A DNA stretch of 64,000 nt from assembly GCA_011947345.1 (NCBI GenBank), contig JAAVTG010000845.1:620001-684000 (forward strand), in the 5' to 3' direction. The translations under genes were made by a program, and so were the position numbers. Below, one piece after another: positions 54,806-64,000 of this stretch; position 1 is the stretch's first letter, and each line of letters opens with the position of its first letter. This stretch comes from Phytophthora quininea. Taxonomy: Eukaryota > Oomycota > Peronosporomycetes > Peronosporales > Peronosporaceae. The notes beneath the pieces are model-generated. The model saw only the letters and a program-made list of their open reading frames with translations, was not told the DNA's origin and did not search any database.

Positions 54806-56758
54806 ATGAACAGGAAGCTGGCGTTCGACAACCGCCTGTGTTACGAGCGCGATGTGACCCGACAGCAAGCGCTGCATCTACGCAAGCTGGAACAAGTGGT
54901 GCCGACAAGTCAATCTCCGTCGAGAGTGTTCCTGGACAGCAGCGCTCCAGTCCACCAGCCTCATCTCGCAACGAATGCAAAGCGGCTGCAACTAGAACGG
55001 GACCGACAGCTGGACATTTACCATCAGAACCAACGACTTGCCAGTAAGATGGACCAGATCATGCACCGACAGGAAAACATTGTACTTGCCGCGTCGTCGT
55101 CTTCGAATCGATCGAGAAACCAACAGCGAGGTTATCACAAAGCTGGAGGTCTGACGTCAAGTGTACCTGGTGCAAGTGAAGGCGCTTCGCGTTTGCAAAC
55201 TCCAGCTACACCTTCGTCGCCACGCTTCCAATCTCCCCATAAGCCCGTGCACACCCCTGCGCACGTTCACATGCCTGGTATTCGGTTGGATGCTACACAG
55301 ACACCTCTTCTTGACTGCCATCTCTCCCCTGAATATGCCATGAGTCGAGGCGACGCATGCAAGAAGCCTTCGCTCGTGAATCGTGCTGTCCAGAAGCGGA
55401 AACAGACTGCGATCGAAGCAGAGAATCGTCGTCTGAAAGAGCGTCTGGCGCATTTGAAGCCGTATTACAACACGAAGAAATGGGATGGAGAATGGCAAGA
55501 ACATGCACATAAGTTCAACCACTTGCATCAGGACGGGACTGTCGGCTACTTGCTTCCACACACGAAGACGCCTTCCAAAAAGGGTAGCAAAACTACTCGA
55601 GACCATGGCGCTCTGCCGTCGCTAGAAAATAAAGGTAGCGGAGGCTCTAGCCGGGCTGGAAGAGGCAAACAGCGACCAAATCGCCGTTCCAAGGCTAGAG
55701 ATGATGATCAGGATGATGAAGATGCTGGCCTACGAATGCGGGAGCTGCCGCCTTGTCTTCTTCTTGAAGCTACAACTCGACAAGGTGTGGAAGTGGCAGT
55801 TGACGAGCTGCAGATCGAGATCATCCGCTCAGATATGGCCGAGCTTGGTGATAGGTATGTCTACGAGTTGATCCTTCTGTCATCTGACACAGCTAACCGT
55901 CTTATCGTACAGGGGCCTAATGGTTCGAGGATCCTGGAAAGATGGCATTGTTGGCGAATTTCCCGTCAGCCATGAGATGCTGGTGCAGGTGGCTCAGATT
56001 GTAGACGACTTGGAGATTATGTAAGTTGTGGCTGTCACTTGTTCGTAAGAGCACCAGCTCATTGTGTTGTTTGCCGTTGATTCGGCAGGATTAAGCTAGA
56101 AACAGTCTCACAAGTGCCAGAAGTTGGCAATATCCCCAGCCTTTCAACACTATTGACCGACGACGAGTTGCAGACGCTTCTGGTTGGTGTTGTCCAACAG
56201 CTTCGCTTCCAAGTTGCTCCGAAACCTCCTAACGCCGCATCTAACCCTCCACTGCTAATTTCGTGGGCCAAGCGGAACATGAACAATGGCGATACGACCA
56301 ATAAAACCAAGTCACCACGAGAACGCTTGCGACCACGCACATGTCCTTCGACGATTGTCAGTGAGCAACAGCTGAAACAAAGCGAGGACTACTACGAGGA
56401 TGACTACGACGAGTACACTGGTAGGACCGGTAGTGAAGTGGACATCGACCCTCGTGCAATTGAATGGGCAGTTCGGTTCAACACGGCAGCTTCTCTGAAC
56501 AAGGATGGCCGACGATGGCGGACTGTTTTGCGCAAGGGATCAGCCACGTATTTGGTCTCTTCGTGGTTTGAGGAAGCGACTGGCGTGCAGACGATCACGA
56601 CCACAGGAGTTGGCAAGGCGGAGACTAGAGTTACTCCTGTCGTCGTCGAGATAACGTACACGCTTGCGGAGATGAAGGAACTACTACAGCAGATGCAGGA
56701 AGGCTCGCTGACTGTTCCTGCGCTTTTGGAGCAGACTGTGAGTCCTCTTCTCCCCTAA
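54806..56758 (+). CDS. CFAP97-like protein
   Basis: ATG 54,806 (MNRKLAFDNRLCYERDVTRQ). Two basic helical segments recall the CFAP97 motif: RLQLERDRQLDIYHQNQRLA and VQKRKQTAIEAENRRLKERL, followed by PYYNTKKWDGEW. A long Ser/Thr/Pro- and Lys-rich linker separates them. The C-terminal third after the introns (55,855-55,912 and 56,021-56,088) is a compact domain of unknown type (MLVQVAQIVDDLEIM; LTDDELQTLLVGVVQQLRFQ). CFAP97 proteins act in sperm and ciliary axonemes; a role here is inferred from that motif and from the other likely ciliary gene in the window. The alternative is a generic coiled-coil protein. Confidence 0.6.
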
Positions 56759-56796
56759 GGCAAAATAACAATGGTCTACAAGGACAATACCAATGT

Positions 56797-57527
56797 TCAT
56801 GACAGATATTTTGCTCTAACTCCGTCCAGCAAAATGTCCTCGCGGTAAACAAACGTCTCGAGTTGTGAAGGGATCTTTGAAATGCGATCCGGCGCAAACT
56901 GCTGGTACAGCTCGAGCAGCTCCCGTTCGACTGCAGCTTTCTGGTCGTCATGGAACTCCTGGAGCTCATCGTGCAGTAAACGGAACAGCACTTCATAATC
57001 CGCCCGTGCTTCGAGAAGTCTGTGCTCGCCACTCGTACAATGCTCTTGACCTTGTTGCTCAGCTTCAGGATGAAGTCTCAAAAATGCCATCGCGTCGAAA
57101 GTGGTGCGCAGTGGACTCTCGCCCATGGTGTTCAAAACTCGAAGCGATGCGCCGAGTTTGACGAGTTCAGCAGCACATCGAGGGTCGTAATGACGCAGTG
57201 CAATCTGTAGCAAGGTGTCCCCATTAACCACCCGTTCAAACAGAGCTTTGGTCGTGTCTGAATGGGCCTCACAAGTCTTATCGAAGAATCCTACCAACAA
57301 CGTTGTCCATCAGATCAATCGCAACCAGTTCACAACTCACCGACGCTGTGGAACTGCATGGGCGCTCCAAACCCGAACGTCTGGACTTGGATATCCACCG
57401 CCTTGTCCGGCAGCTCCTTCAGTTCCTTAAACACTCGCACCAACTCGCCAGCATTCCTCCTTGATAGCGCCTGAAGCGTATGCAGATCCCACCGATGGGC
57501 GATCAACTTTGTCTTGTTGGCGTCCAT
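56797..57527 (-). CDS. Small ankyrin-like protein
   Basis: ATG 57,527 (MDANKTKLIAHRWDLHTLQA). Intron 57,291-57,340 (GTGAG...GGTAG, 50 bp) joins HSVG to FFDKTCEAHSDTTKALFERV. The second exon has ankyrin-like helices (NGDTLLQIALRHYDPRCAAE, LVKLGASLRVLNTMGESPLR) and a helical C terminus (YEVLFRLLHDELQEFHDDQK). About 226 residues. It is tail-to-tail with the CFAP97-like gene, ending 38 bp away. No enzymatic motif; function unknown. Confidence 0.6.
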
Positions 57528-57615
57528 TCGGCTGGACGTCGCTTCACATTTACAACAGCTCCAAGACAGTCTAGGAGTCAAAAGATGGCTGGCATTACCT
57601 CGTCTAACTCTGTGT

Positions 57616-58104
57616 CTACATGTTGCGCAGCGCCTCCTCCTCCTCGTGCTCCATGCGCATGGCCTCCTTGATGGCGCGGCTCTCCTGCTCCACCCAGCCC
57701 TTTTCAATGTCGTCGTACTCCATCGGGTCAGCGAACTCGAGTCCTCGCATGCGCGCGAACTTGTCGAGGAAGCGGTGGGACTCCACGTCGTCGTACTTCT
57801 CGATCAGCAGGTTGTAGGCGTCCTCCTCGGGCACACCGTTCTCGATCAGCGTCAATTGCTCGTCCGCGAACTCGTAGGCCGTCTGGCCGTCGATCATGCC
57901 GTCGCGCCGCTTCATGTAGAGCTCGGCCAGGCGGTCCTGAGGGAACGTGATGACCGGCAGCTTGTCGCGGTCCTGGCGCGGCATCGGCGGCGGCGGGAAG
58001 CGGTCCACCATGGACACCCACGACGGCTTGCGCATGCCGCCGTGGCGGGACAGTCCCTTGACCAGGCGGATCATGTCCATCGTGCGCTTGCGAGCTCGCC
58101 CCAT
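57616..58104 (-). CDS. Mitochondrial small ribosomal subunit protein mS23-like
   Basis: A single-exon 162-aa protein starting MGRARKRTMDMIRLVKGLSR, with WVSMVDRFPPPPMP, LPVITFPQDRLAELYMKR and a Glu-rich C terminus (EEEEALRNM). The basic start, a PPW/FPPPP-like segment and an FPxDRL motif recall the MRPS23/Rsm25 family of mitoribosomal small-subunit proteins. The assignment is from pattern memory. The gene lies immediately upstream of the ankyrin-like gene on the same strand. Confidence 0.5.
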   Translation of the reverse strand: MGRARKRTMDMIRLVKGLSRHGGMRKPSWVSMVDRFPPPPMPRQDRDKLPVITFPQDRLAELYMKRRDGMIDGQTAYEFADEQLTLIENGVPEEDAYNLLIEKYDDVESHRFLDKFARMRGLEFADPMEYDDIEKGWVEQESRAIKEAMRMEHEEEEALRNM

Positions 58105-58597
58105 GGTGCTGCTTGTGGCTTTGAGCGGCTGGCAGCGAGCAAGTTGACAAATGATATAGGATAGGAAATATGCATCATGTATTAATATTTGGTGAAAAAG
58201 GCAACTTCATCATTGCTGCCGACGTTCGGGATCGACGTCAAGCTATGCACAGGTTCACGTTCAATCCTGTTGTAGAGCAGACCGCAGCGCTGCTGAGTGG
58301 AGTGGTGAGGCTTTAGATCCAACCAGGATTACGTGCGGACTTCGAGTGGGGGTCTGAACAACAGAATGATGAAGGGACCAACCCCTCCATCCACCCATGG
58401 AGTCCATTGCCTTTTTCGTTTCTCTGTTTTACCGGTGTCGAGACGTTGGCGAGGACCTGCACCCGAGTTGTTTCGTGCTACTGGTGGTTATGTCAAAACT
58501 TCCTCCTAGATGAGGAGGTTTTGCAAATATAGTTGAGCGGTTTGAACTGCGGCGGCATGAAGACATTCAGTAATTTCCCCGCAGCAACTGAGAACGC
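58105..58597. other. Shared upstream region of mS23-like and transporter genes
   Basis: Divergent promoters. No gene, repeat or RNA was recognised. Confidence 0.4.
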
Positions 58598-60803
58598 ATG
58601 GGCTGCTTTACGCTCCCGGTAGACATCGATGCCGGTGCTGGCGACGGAAAAATCGGCGTGGCGCCGGCCAAATCTCGCCAATGTCGAGACGTTTTGTGTT
58701 CCATCGCGTTTGGGGCCTTCTGGATCGGAATGCTCGCCATCATGATCGTCGGGTGCATCCACGGACAACCCAAGCGCTTGTTGTACGGCACGGACTATAA
58801 CGGCACCACCTGCGGCACTGGGAAGCACGAACAGCAAACGTTGACCTTCTACCCGCGAATCAGTCAGGACCTGCTCGAACAAGCGTCGGATTCGGCGCTA
58901 TCACCCAAGGACTTTACGTTTTACGGTCTCTGCGTCGCCAAGTGTCCGACAGCAGGAACGTACATTTGCAACTACGAAGTCGAGGAGGAAATCTTGAACG
59001 ACCCGTCCTTCAAGACCGACGCTGATCGAGAAAAGCTCGAAAGTGGGAAGCGACCAACCCGTTCGTCTTCAGCTCCCACCGCAAGTGTTGGCTTGTGGCG
59101 ATGCCAAGCGAAAAGGTGTTTTACCGCTGCTTCCAGCTGGCGCAGTCGAATTCGACGTCTGTGGAGAAGTGCATCGTGCCTGCTGACGAGCCGCAGTATT
59201 ACGACTTTATCAACGGCGTCAAGACCCCCAACAGCAAATGCGAGATCAAAACGATCATCACCACGTCCGAGACCATGGAGCCTGCCCAGCAAAACCCTCT
59301 TTGCTCCATGCTGCAGACCACAGGCACTGCGATTGACCGAGTCATTGGCGACATCCAAGAAACGTGGGGAGTGATCATCCTTTGCGGCGGCCTGCTAGCT
59401 CTGGGACTTGGCTGTGCCTTTATGCTGCTGCTGCGATATTTCGCGGGATGGATCGTGTGGATCATGCTGTGGAGTTGTGTGGTTCTGCTGCTACTCTTCG
59501 CTCTGTTGCTGAGTGTCAAGGGCGGTCTTATCGGCTCGGCCCAACTCAATGCCTTGTCCGCCGAGTTGACGGCTGCGGCAGCTGCTGCCGGTGTGAACAC
59601 GACGATTTCGCTTAATGCTACAAACGTCGAATTGCCTGAGACACTGAAAGCGAGCGAAAGCAGACAACACGCGTACGCGGTGGCAGCGTACGTGGCGTAC
59701 GTGCTGTCTGGTGTGGCGTTTTTGCTGGTCTTGTTCTTCCAGAAGAAGATCCGCATCGCTATTGGCATCGTCAAAGAGGCATCGAAAGCCATGGGGAACC
59801 TCCCGACGTTGGTGGTCTTTCCGATCTGTCCGTTCCTGCTGCTGCTCGCACTCTTCGCGTACTGTGCAATCATCGGAGCTTACATTTACAGCTCCGGACA
59901 GGTGCAATTGGCGTCTCTGGCCGGAGAACTTGCAGAGGAGGCTGGGCAGAATGTTACCATCGCAGCGAACACGACGCTGAGCAAAGTCACTCCAGACCAA
60001 ACGATGAAGATTCTCGTGGCGTACCATTTCTTCGGCATGCTCTGGACTGCTCAGTTGATCAACGCCATCAGTATGTGCACGATAGCAGGCGCTGTCTGCC
60101 GCTACTACTGGAGTCGCAACAAAACTGCGGACGAAATGGGTCGCTATCCTGTGCTCGCGTCATTCAAGAACTGCTTTCGATACCACTTCGGATCGTTGGC
60201 ATTTGGAGCGTTCATCATCGCCGTGGTTCAGTTCATTCGAGCCGCATTGCTCTATCTGGAGAACCAGACGAAGGACTTGCAAGGCAGCAACCGGGTGCTC
60301 AAAGTCGCGATGAAGGTTGTGCAGTGCCTTATGTGGTGTCTGGAAAATGTCTGCGGTTCCTGTCCAAGAACGCTTACATCCTCATCGCCATGAAGGGCCA
60401 CAGCTTCTGCCATTCAGCCAGAGACGCCTTCGGCGTAGTGCTGAGTAACATCGCTCAGGTCGGCGCGGTGTCCACCGTGACGTTTTTACTGCTCGGAGCC
60501 GGCAAAATTGCGATTGCCTTGGGCTGTGGCATCGCTGCGTTTTCGTATTTGGAAAACAACGATGAGTATGCGGTCGGTGGGAAGCACGAGTTGTCGTCTC
60601 CGATGGCCCCAATTCTGCTGACATTACTGCTCGGCTGGTTCGTGGGGTCAACAGTCCTCGCTGTCTACGAGATGACCATCGATACCATTTTGCTGTGCTT
60701 CTGCGAGGACAAGGAGATGAACAAGGCCACGGGGCACTACTTCATGAGTGATGCATTACAGAAACTCGTGGCTAATAAACCCCACAAGGAAGAACAGTCG
60801 TAG
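58598..60803 (+). CDS. SLC44 / choline-transporter-like (CTL) membrane protein
   Basis: ATG 58,598 (MGCFTLPVDIDAGAGDGKIG). A first membrane helix (VLCSIAFGAFWIGMLAIMIV) is followed by a large Cys-rich extracellular loop (LCVAKCPTAGTYICNYEV), then about nine further hydrophobic helices (VIILCGGLLALGLGCAFMLL; WIVWIMLWSCVVLLLLFALL). The family signature FRYHFGSLAFGAFIIAVVQF and KCLRFLSKNAYILIAMKG is near the end. CTL proteins transport choline or ethanolamine for phospholipid synthesis. Frame breaks at about 59,051 and 60,341 are each cured by one extra A in an A run. The C terminus FMSDALQKLVANK is typical. Family call firm; substrate inferred. Confidence 0.88.
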
Positions 60804-60918
60804 GCTAGAACGCACCAGCAAAGCTTAACGTTAAGAGGTTTTGCCGCCACTTCAACTCGTTAAGTAATCTGTTCGAACTACTGGCAGCGAATAAAAAGCA
60901 TATACGCTCGTCGTCTTC

Positions 60919-63900
60919 CTACAACGGCTTCACCTGAGAAACGTATCCCACGAAGCACAGGAAACGAAGCAGGTTTCTGCCAATTTCCTCGCTCTGCGTG
61001 GCCGTCTTGGACAGACGCAGCGCAGCATCATCGCCGCGAGTAAACTCCTCCACGTCGAACGGCTGTGCTCTGTGGATACGGAGCCACTCCACCATCTTAG
61101 CTTGGTCATGTGAACACGTGAATTTAACGTGAAGCTGCGGACGGTGCTCAGAAATGCCGAACACTTCCTCCAGAACATACACATGCTCATCATGGTGGGT
61201 CAAAGCATGCAGCGCCTGCGTGCGTCGTGGCTTGGGCTTCCGTTTCAACGCTTTGTGCGTGGTTAGTGCAGTCGGGCGACTGATCTCGACGTCAGGGTCC
61301 AGGAACGGGATCTCGTCAGCTCTCAACAGAACCGCTACAGGGTTGACTCGGTAGCTCGAACCTTTGAAAATCTTGACGTGCTTCAGCTTGAATCGAGAAT
61401 CTCTCAAGTCCACCTCAAATCTCTTCGACAAGGTCGACTCGCTTAGATCTTGGACTGCACCTTCCGCCACCAACTCGCGCAGATCCTCCGTCACCAAGTA
61501 CTCCGGTAGCAGGCTATTCTCTTCTAGAAGCGACACCTTGCGGCCGATAGAAGAGAGGCAAGCTTTCATGTCATGGCGCGATGATCTCGCATCAGCGCGA
61601 TTGCCAGAGTGCAGCTGCAAACCGCGACGGCCGATTGAGTCGCTCATCATCAACTGGGATAGCGCTGCCATCGCCAACGACGTATGTGAGACCGAAGCCA
61701 ACTGCACTTCTAGCCACAACGCATTGCTGCTCTTCGTCTCCGTCTCGAACCACGTGCCCCCGGGCAGGTAAAGCACCGACCCAGGCTTGAGTCCGACTTG
61801 GTGCACTTCCGTCGTGTCGACTGCCACCGAGTCGTCCTGATCACTGTCAAACCCGTCAAACACGCCAACGTTTTCAAATGGCCACCCCAGCGGACTATTG
61901 CTCGACGTGCCAGCACGAAGCACCAGCGCAAGTTGCGCCACGTCGTCCATCTGCCACGACTCGGGATGGAAGCACGTCTGGGGAGCTGCGGGACCCGCCT
62001 TCGTCTTCCAGTTCGACCTACCGAGCAGTTGAAACACCACCATCTCCGACTTGTGGAAGCGCCAGCCGAGCACCGATCCTGACTCGGGGCAGCTCACGAC
62101 TTTGGCGGAGTGCTCACTCATCGCGTACTCGAGCCCCAACTCCTTCGCCAACGGCGCGATAAATTGACTAGCCAAAGTGCGCGGCGCCGGGAACCTCAAT
62201 GCACATCGCTCCAATGCCCGAGTCTTCGCAACCGACACGGACTTGAGCTGGTCCTGTCCAGTACGCCGAACACCATCACGATGGACATGCAGCACTGCAG
62301 GTGGTTCGTCCGTCGGGTCGACGCCGTTCAGCAGCTGTTGCACTTTCAGGTGACGGAGGCCGTCGACGTCGTCCTTGATCAACGCTTGAAAGCGGGTCAG
62401 CGGCTCGTGCCCCACAAACACTGAGCGCTGGAAAGCTCCTCTCAGCTTCCCTGCCAGCTCTGCAGATCCGAGCAATCGAACGGCTTTGTCGGGCGCGTGT
62501 GAGGCCTCGCGCTTCACACTGTGAGGATCAGTAGCCACCGCTTCACCTGGCATTGTCCCTTGTGTTTTGGTGTCGCCATCGGACTGCTGCATGTCCTGGC
62601 ATTTGAACGCCGGACAACCCAGCAGGTGCGCCGCCGCGATCTTGCGAGAAGCCGTGATCTCATGGTGGCAGTACTTGCACTCCATCGAGGCTGGGTCAGA
62701 GCCTGAAGCACTTGTCCGACGGTCAAAGTGCCACATCACGGACGCGTCCGGAAGATGGCTATCCCAAGCACCATACCGCGGGGCCTCGGCCTTGATCCGA
62801 GAGGAGCGTCGCAAGTGTGGAGAATCACCGCCAGAGCCATCCACGTCGGCTTCCGACACCTTTCTGCGTTTCGTTGGCGTTGTCGCCGTCCGAGTCTTCG
62901 GGCGCTTTTGACCCCTGCCCGTCTTCTTTGGAGTAGCAGTCGGAGCCTTCCTGATGACTCGTTTGGTTGGGGACGAGGCCGCCTCCGTCTCATTACTGTC
63001 ATCCGTCGACTGCAACGTCGTATACTCGGGGTCAGGGCCGGTAGTCGTTTGCCCGCCGTCCATATCGGAGTCTTCCCCGTTGCTACAATTTTGGACGCTG
63101 TGGGCGCTACTGGGGGTGCATGGTCTTGCCCAGCCTCCATGTCGGAGTCGTCTCCATGTGCCAAAACTGCGGACGCTGCCGACGGTGTTTGGCCTTCGTT
63201 CAGTGTGTCCTCCGTCGACTCGTCCTCTAATGGCTCAGACGTGCCATTGTCGTCGGCGTGCAAATCATAATCAGCAGGCGGGTCCTCGCTTGGCGGCATG
63301 TCATCGTCGACTTCGTTCTCCGCGCCGTCTTCACGGCCTTCACTACCGGTAGGAATCATCACGTCTTGGACTTTATCAACGGATTCTGTCGAATTTGGCG
63401 TACAACCAGCGGTTTGATCTGGCGAAACTTCTTGTTCGCCAGCCAAAGCCAGCACTTGAGTCGATAAGGATGTCCCCGGCCGTTGTCGGTCTGGGCTGCT
63501 ACATTCGAGTTCTTCTCCACGACGATTGTCTCCGAAAGAATCACACGCTCCTCCACTTGAACTCTCCGCAGTGCAATCATGGTTTCCGTCGGAGAAGTGC
63601 TACTAACCGGCGGCGGAGAGACTTCCTTGGCTTCTTCGCGCTCCACGTTGTTGCTGTGCTTACTCTCAGCCCCACTGTACACGCTGCTGGCGTCAGAGCC
63701 GTTTTCGGGCAGGTAGTCATAGCTCATATCAGCATTCTCCATTTCCTGGTCCTCATCCGTCTTGTATTCGCCCTCCTCCAACTGTAGTTCCTCCCCTCTT
63801 CTTGCTGCGGAGGCGTGTCAGTTGCGATCCCAGCTTCGGCCGTCATGGAGATAATATCCATCAGTGAGTCCGCAAGCTCTTGGACCTGGTGCCCACCTTC

Positions 63901-64000
63901 TTCCACGATATGCGCCACAGCACCCGTCTTGAAGCTCGTTCTTTTCCAACTGGAGGATGTAGACTTTCGTTCTCTCCGGGACAGGACGAGGTGGGAAATG
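60919..64000 (-). CDS. BED zinc-finger plus cupin (JmjC-like) nuclear protein, runs off right edge
   Basis: The 60,919-63,063 frame encodes a basic AT-hook-like stretch (TPKKTGRGQKRPKTRTATTP), a BED-type finger (MECKYCHHE...HLLGC) and a cupin/JmjC-like fold (LGWRFHKSEMVVFQLLGR ... GLKPGSVLYLPGGTWFETET). The usual 2OG-oxygenase iron ligands look lost: FHKSE in place of HxD, and TWF where the second His is expected. N-terminal acidic, Ser/Glu-rich sequence continues upstream in shifting frames (63,065-63,918). The breaks at about 63,090 (A run), 63,475 (G run) and 63,795 (G run) are each cured by one base, so one long protein entering from beyond 64,000 is inferred. A probable chromatin-associated protein, perhaps non-catalytic. 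Confidence 0.65.

Noticed and set aside
57514..58164. 216-codon plus frame opposite the mS23-like gene
   Set aside because: Antisense shadow, rich in Leu/His/Val from GC-biased codon third positions, without a motif.

Overview
The window is nuclear DNA of an oomycete, most likely Phytophthora or a close relative. The indications are an RXLR-dEER host-targeted effector, large ankyrin proteins with the oomycete GHLEVVKWLH-type repeat, compact introns of about 50-90 bp, a eukaryotic Fanzor nuclease and a non-LTR retrotransposon remnant. Likely ciliary genes (ODAD3/CCDC151-like, CFAP97-like) suggest an organism that still makes flagellated zoospores.

Layout. (1) 1-13,329: the right end of a tandem array of ~0.87-0.98 kb units that runs off the left edge. 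Each of the 14 units seen carries one tRNA-Arg(ACG) gene on the minus strand, a 22-bp minisatellite, a 16-bp minisatellite and a G-rich tract. (2) 13,330-29,850: a large palindrome-like region made from a lineage-specific gene family. It holds two nearly complete genes, several broken copies, near-identical 3.97-kb inner inverted arms around a 2.6-kb spacer, older outer arms, and a LINE 3' fragment. (3) 30,249-37,335 (all minus strand): a hormone-sensitive-lipase-type alpha/beta hydrolase, an ankyrin protein, and a Fanzor (eukaryotic TnpB homologue) with recognisable RuvC motifs and zinc finger. (4) 37,647-43,034: a coiled-coil ciliary protein, a SAM-domain protein and an eIF2alpha-type protein kinase. 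(5) 43,093-46,625: an ankyrin pseudogene head-to-head with an intact ankyrin gene. (6) 46,783-48,000: an RXLR effector locus with two decayed relatives. (7) 48,211-64,000: mostly housekeeping genes: a GH31 alpha-glucosidase with a C-terminal membrane anchor, WDR91, a CFAP97-like protein, a small ankyrin protein, a mitoribosomal mS23-like protein, an SLC44 choline-transporter-like protein, and a BED/cupin nuclear protein that runs off the right edge.

One technical pattern cuts across the window. Many conserved genes are broken by single frameshifts, and at most sites one extra base in a short homopolymer restores the conserved frame. This looks like homopolymer undercalling in a long-read assembly rather than mass pseudogenisation. 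Single-frameshift genes are therefore annotated as genes, and only copies with large deletions or many stops are called pseudogenes. Positions and families are read by eye; no database search was possible.
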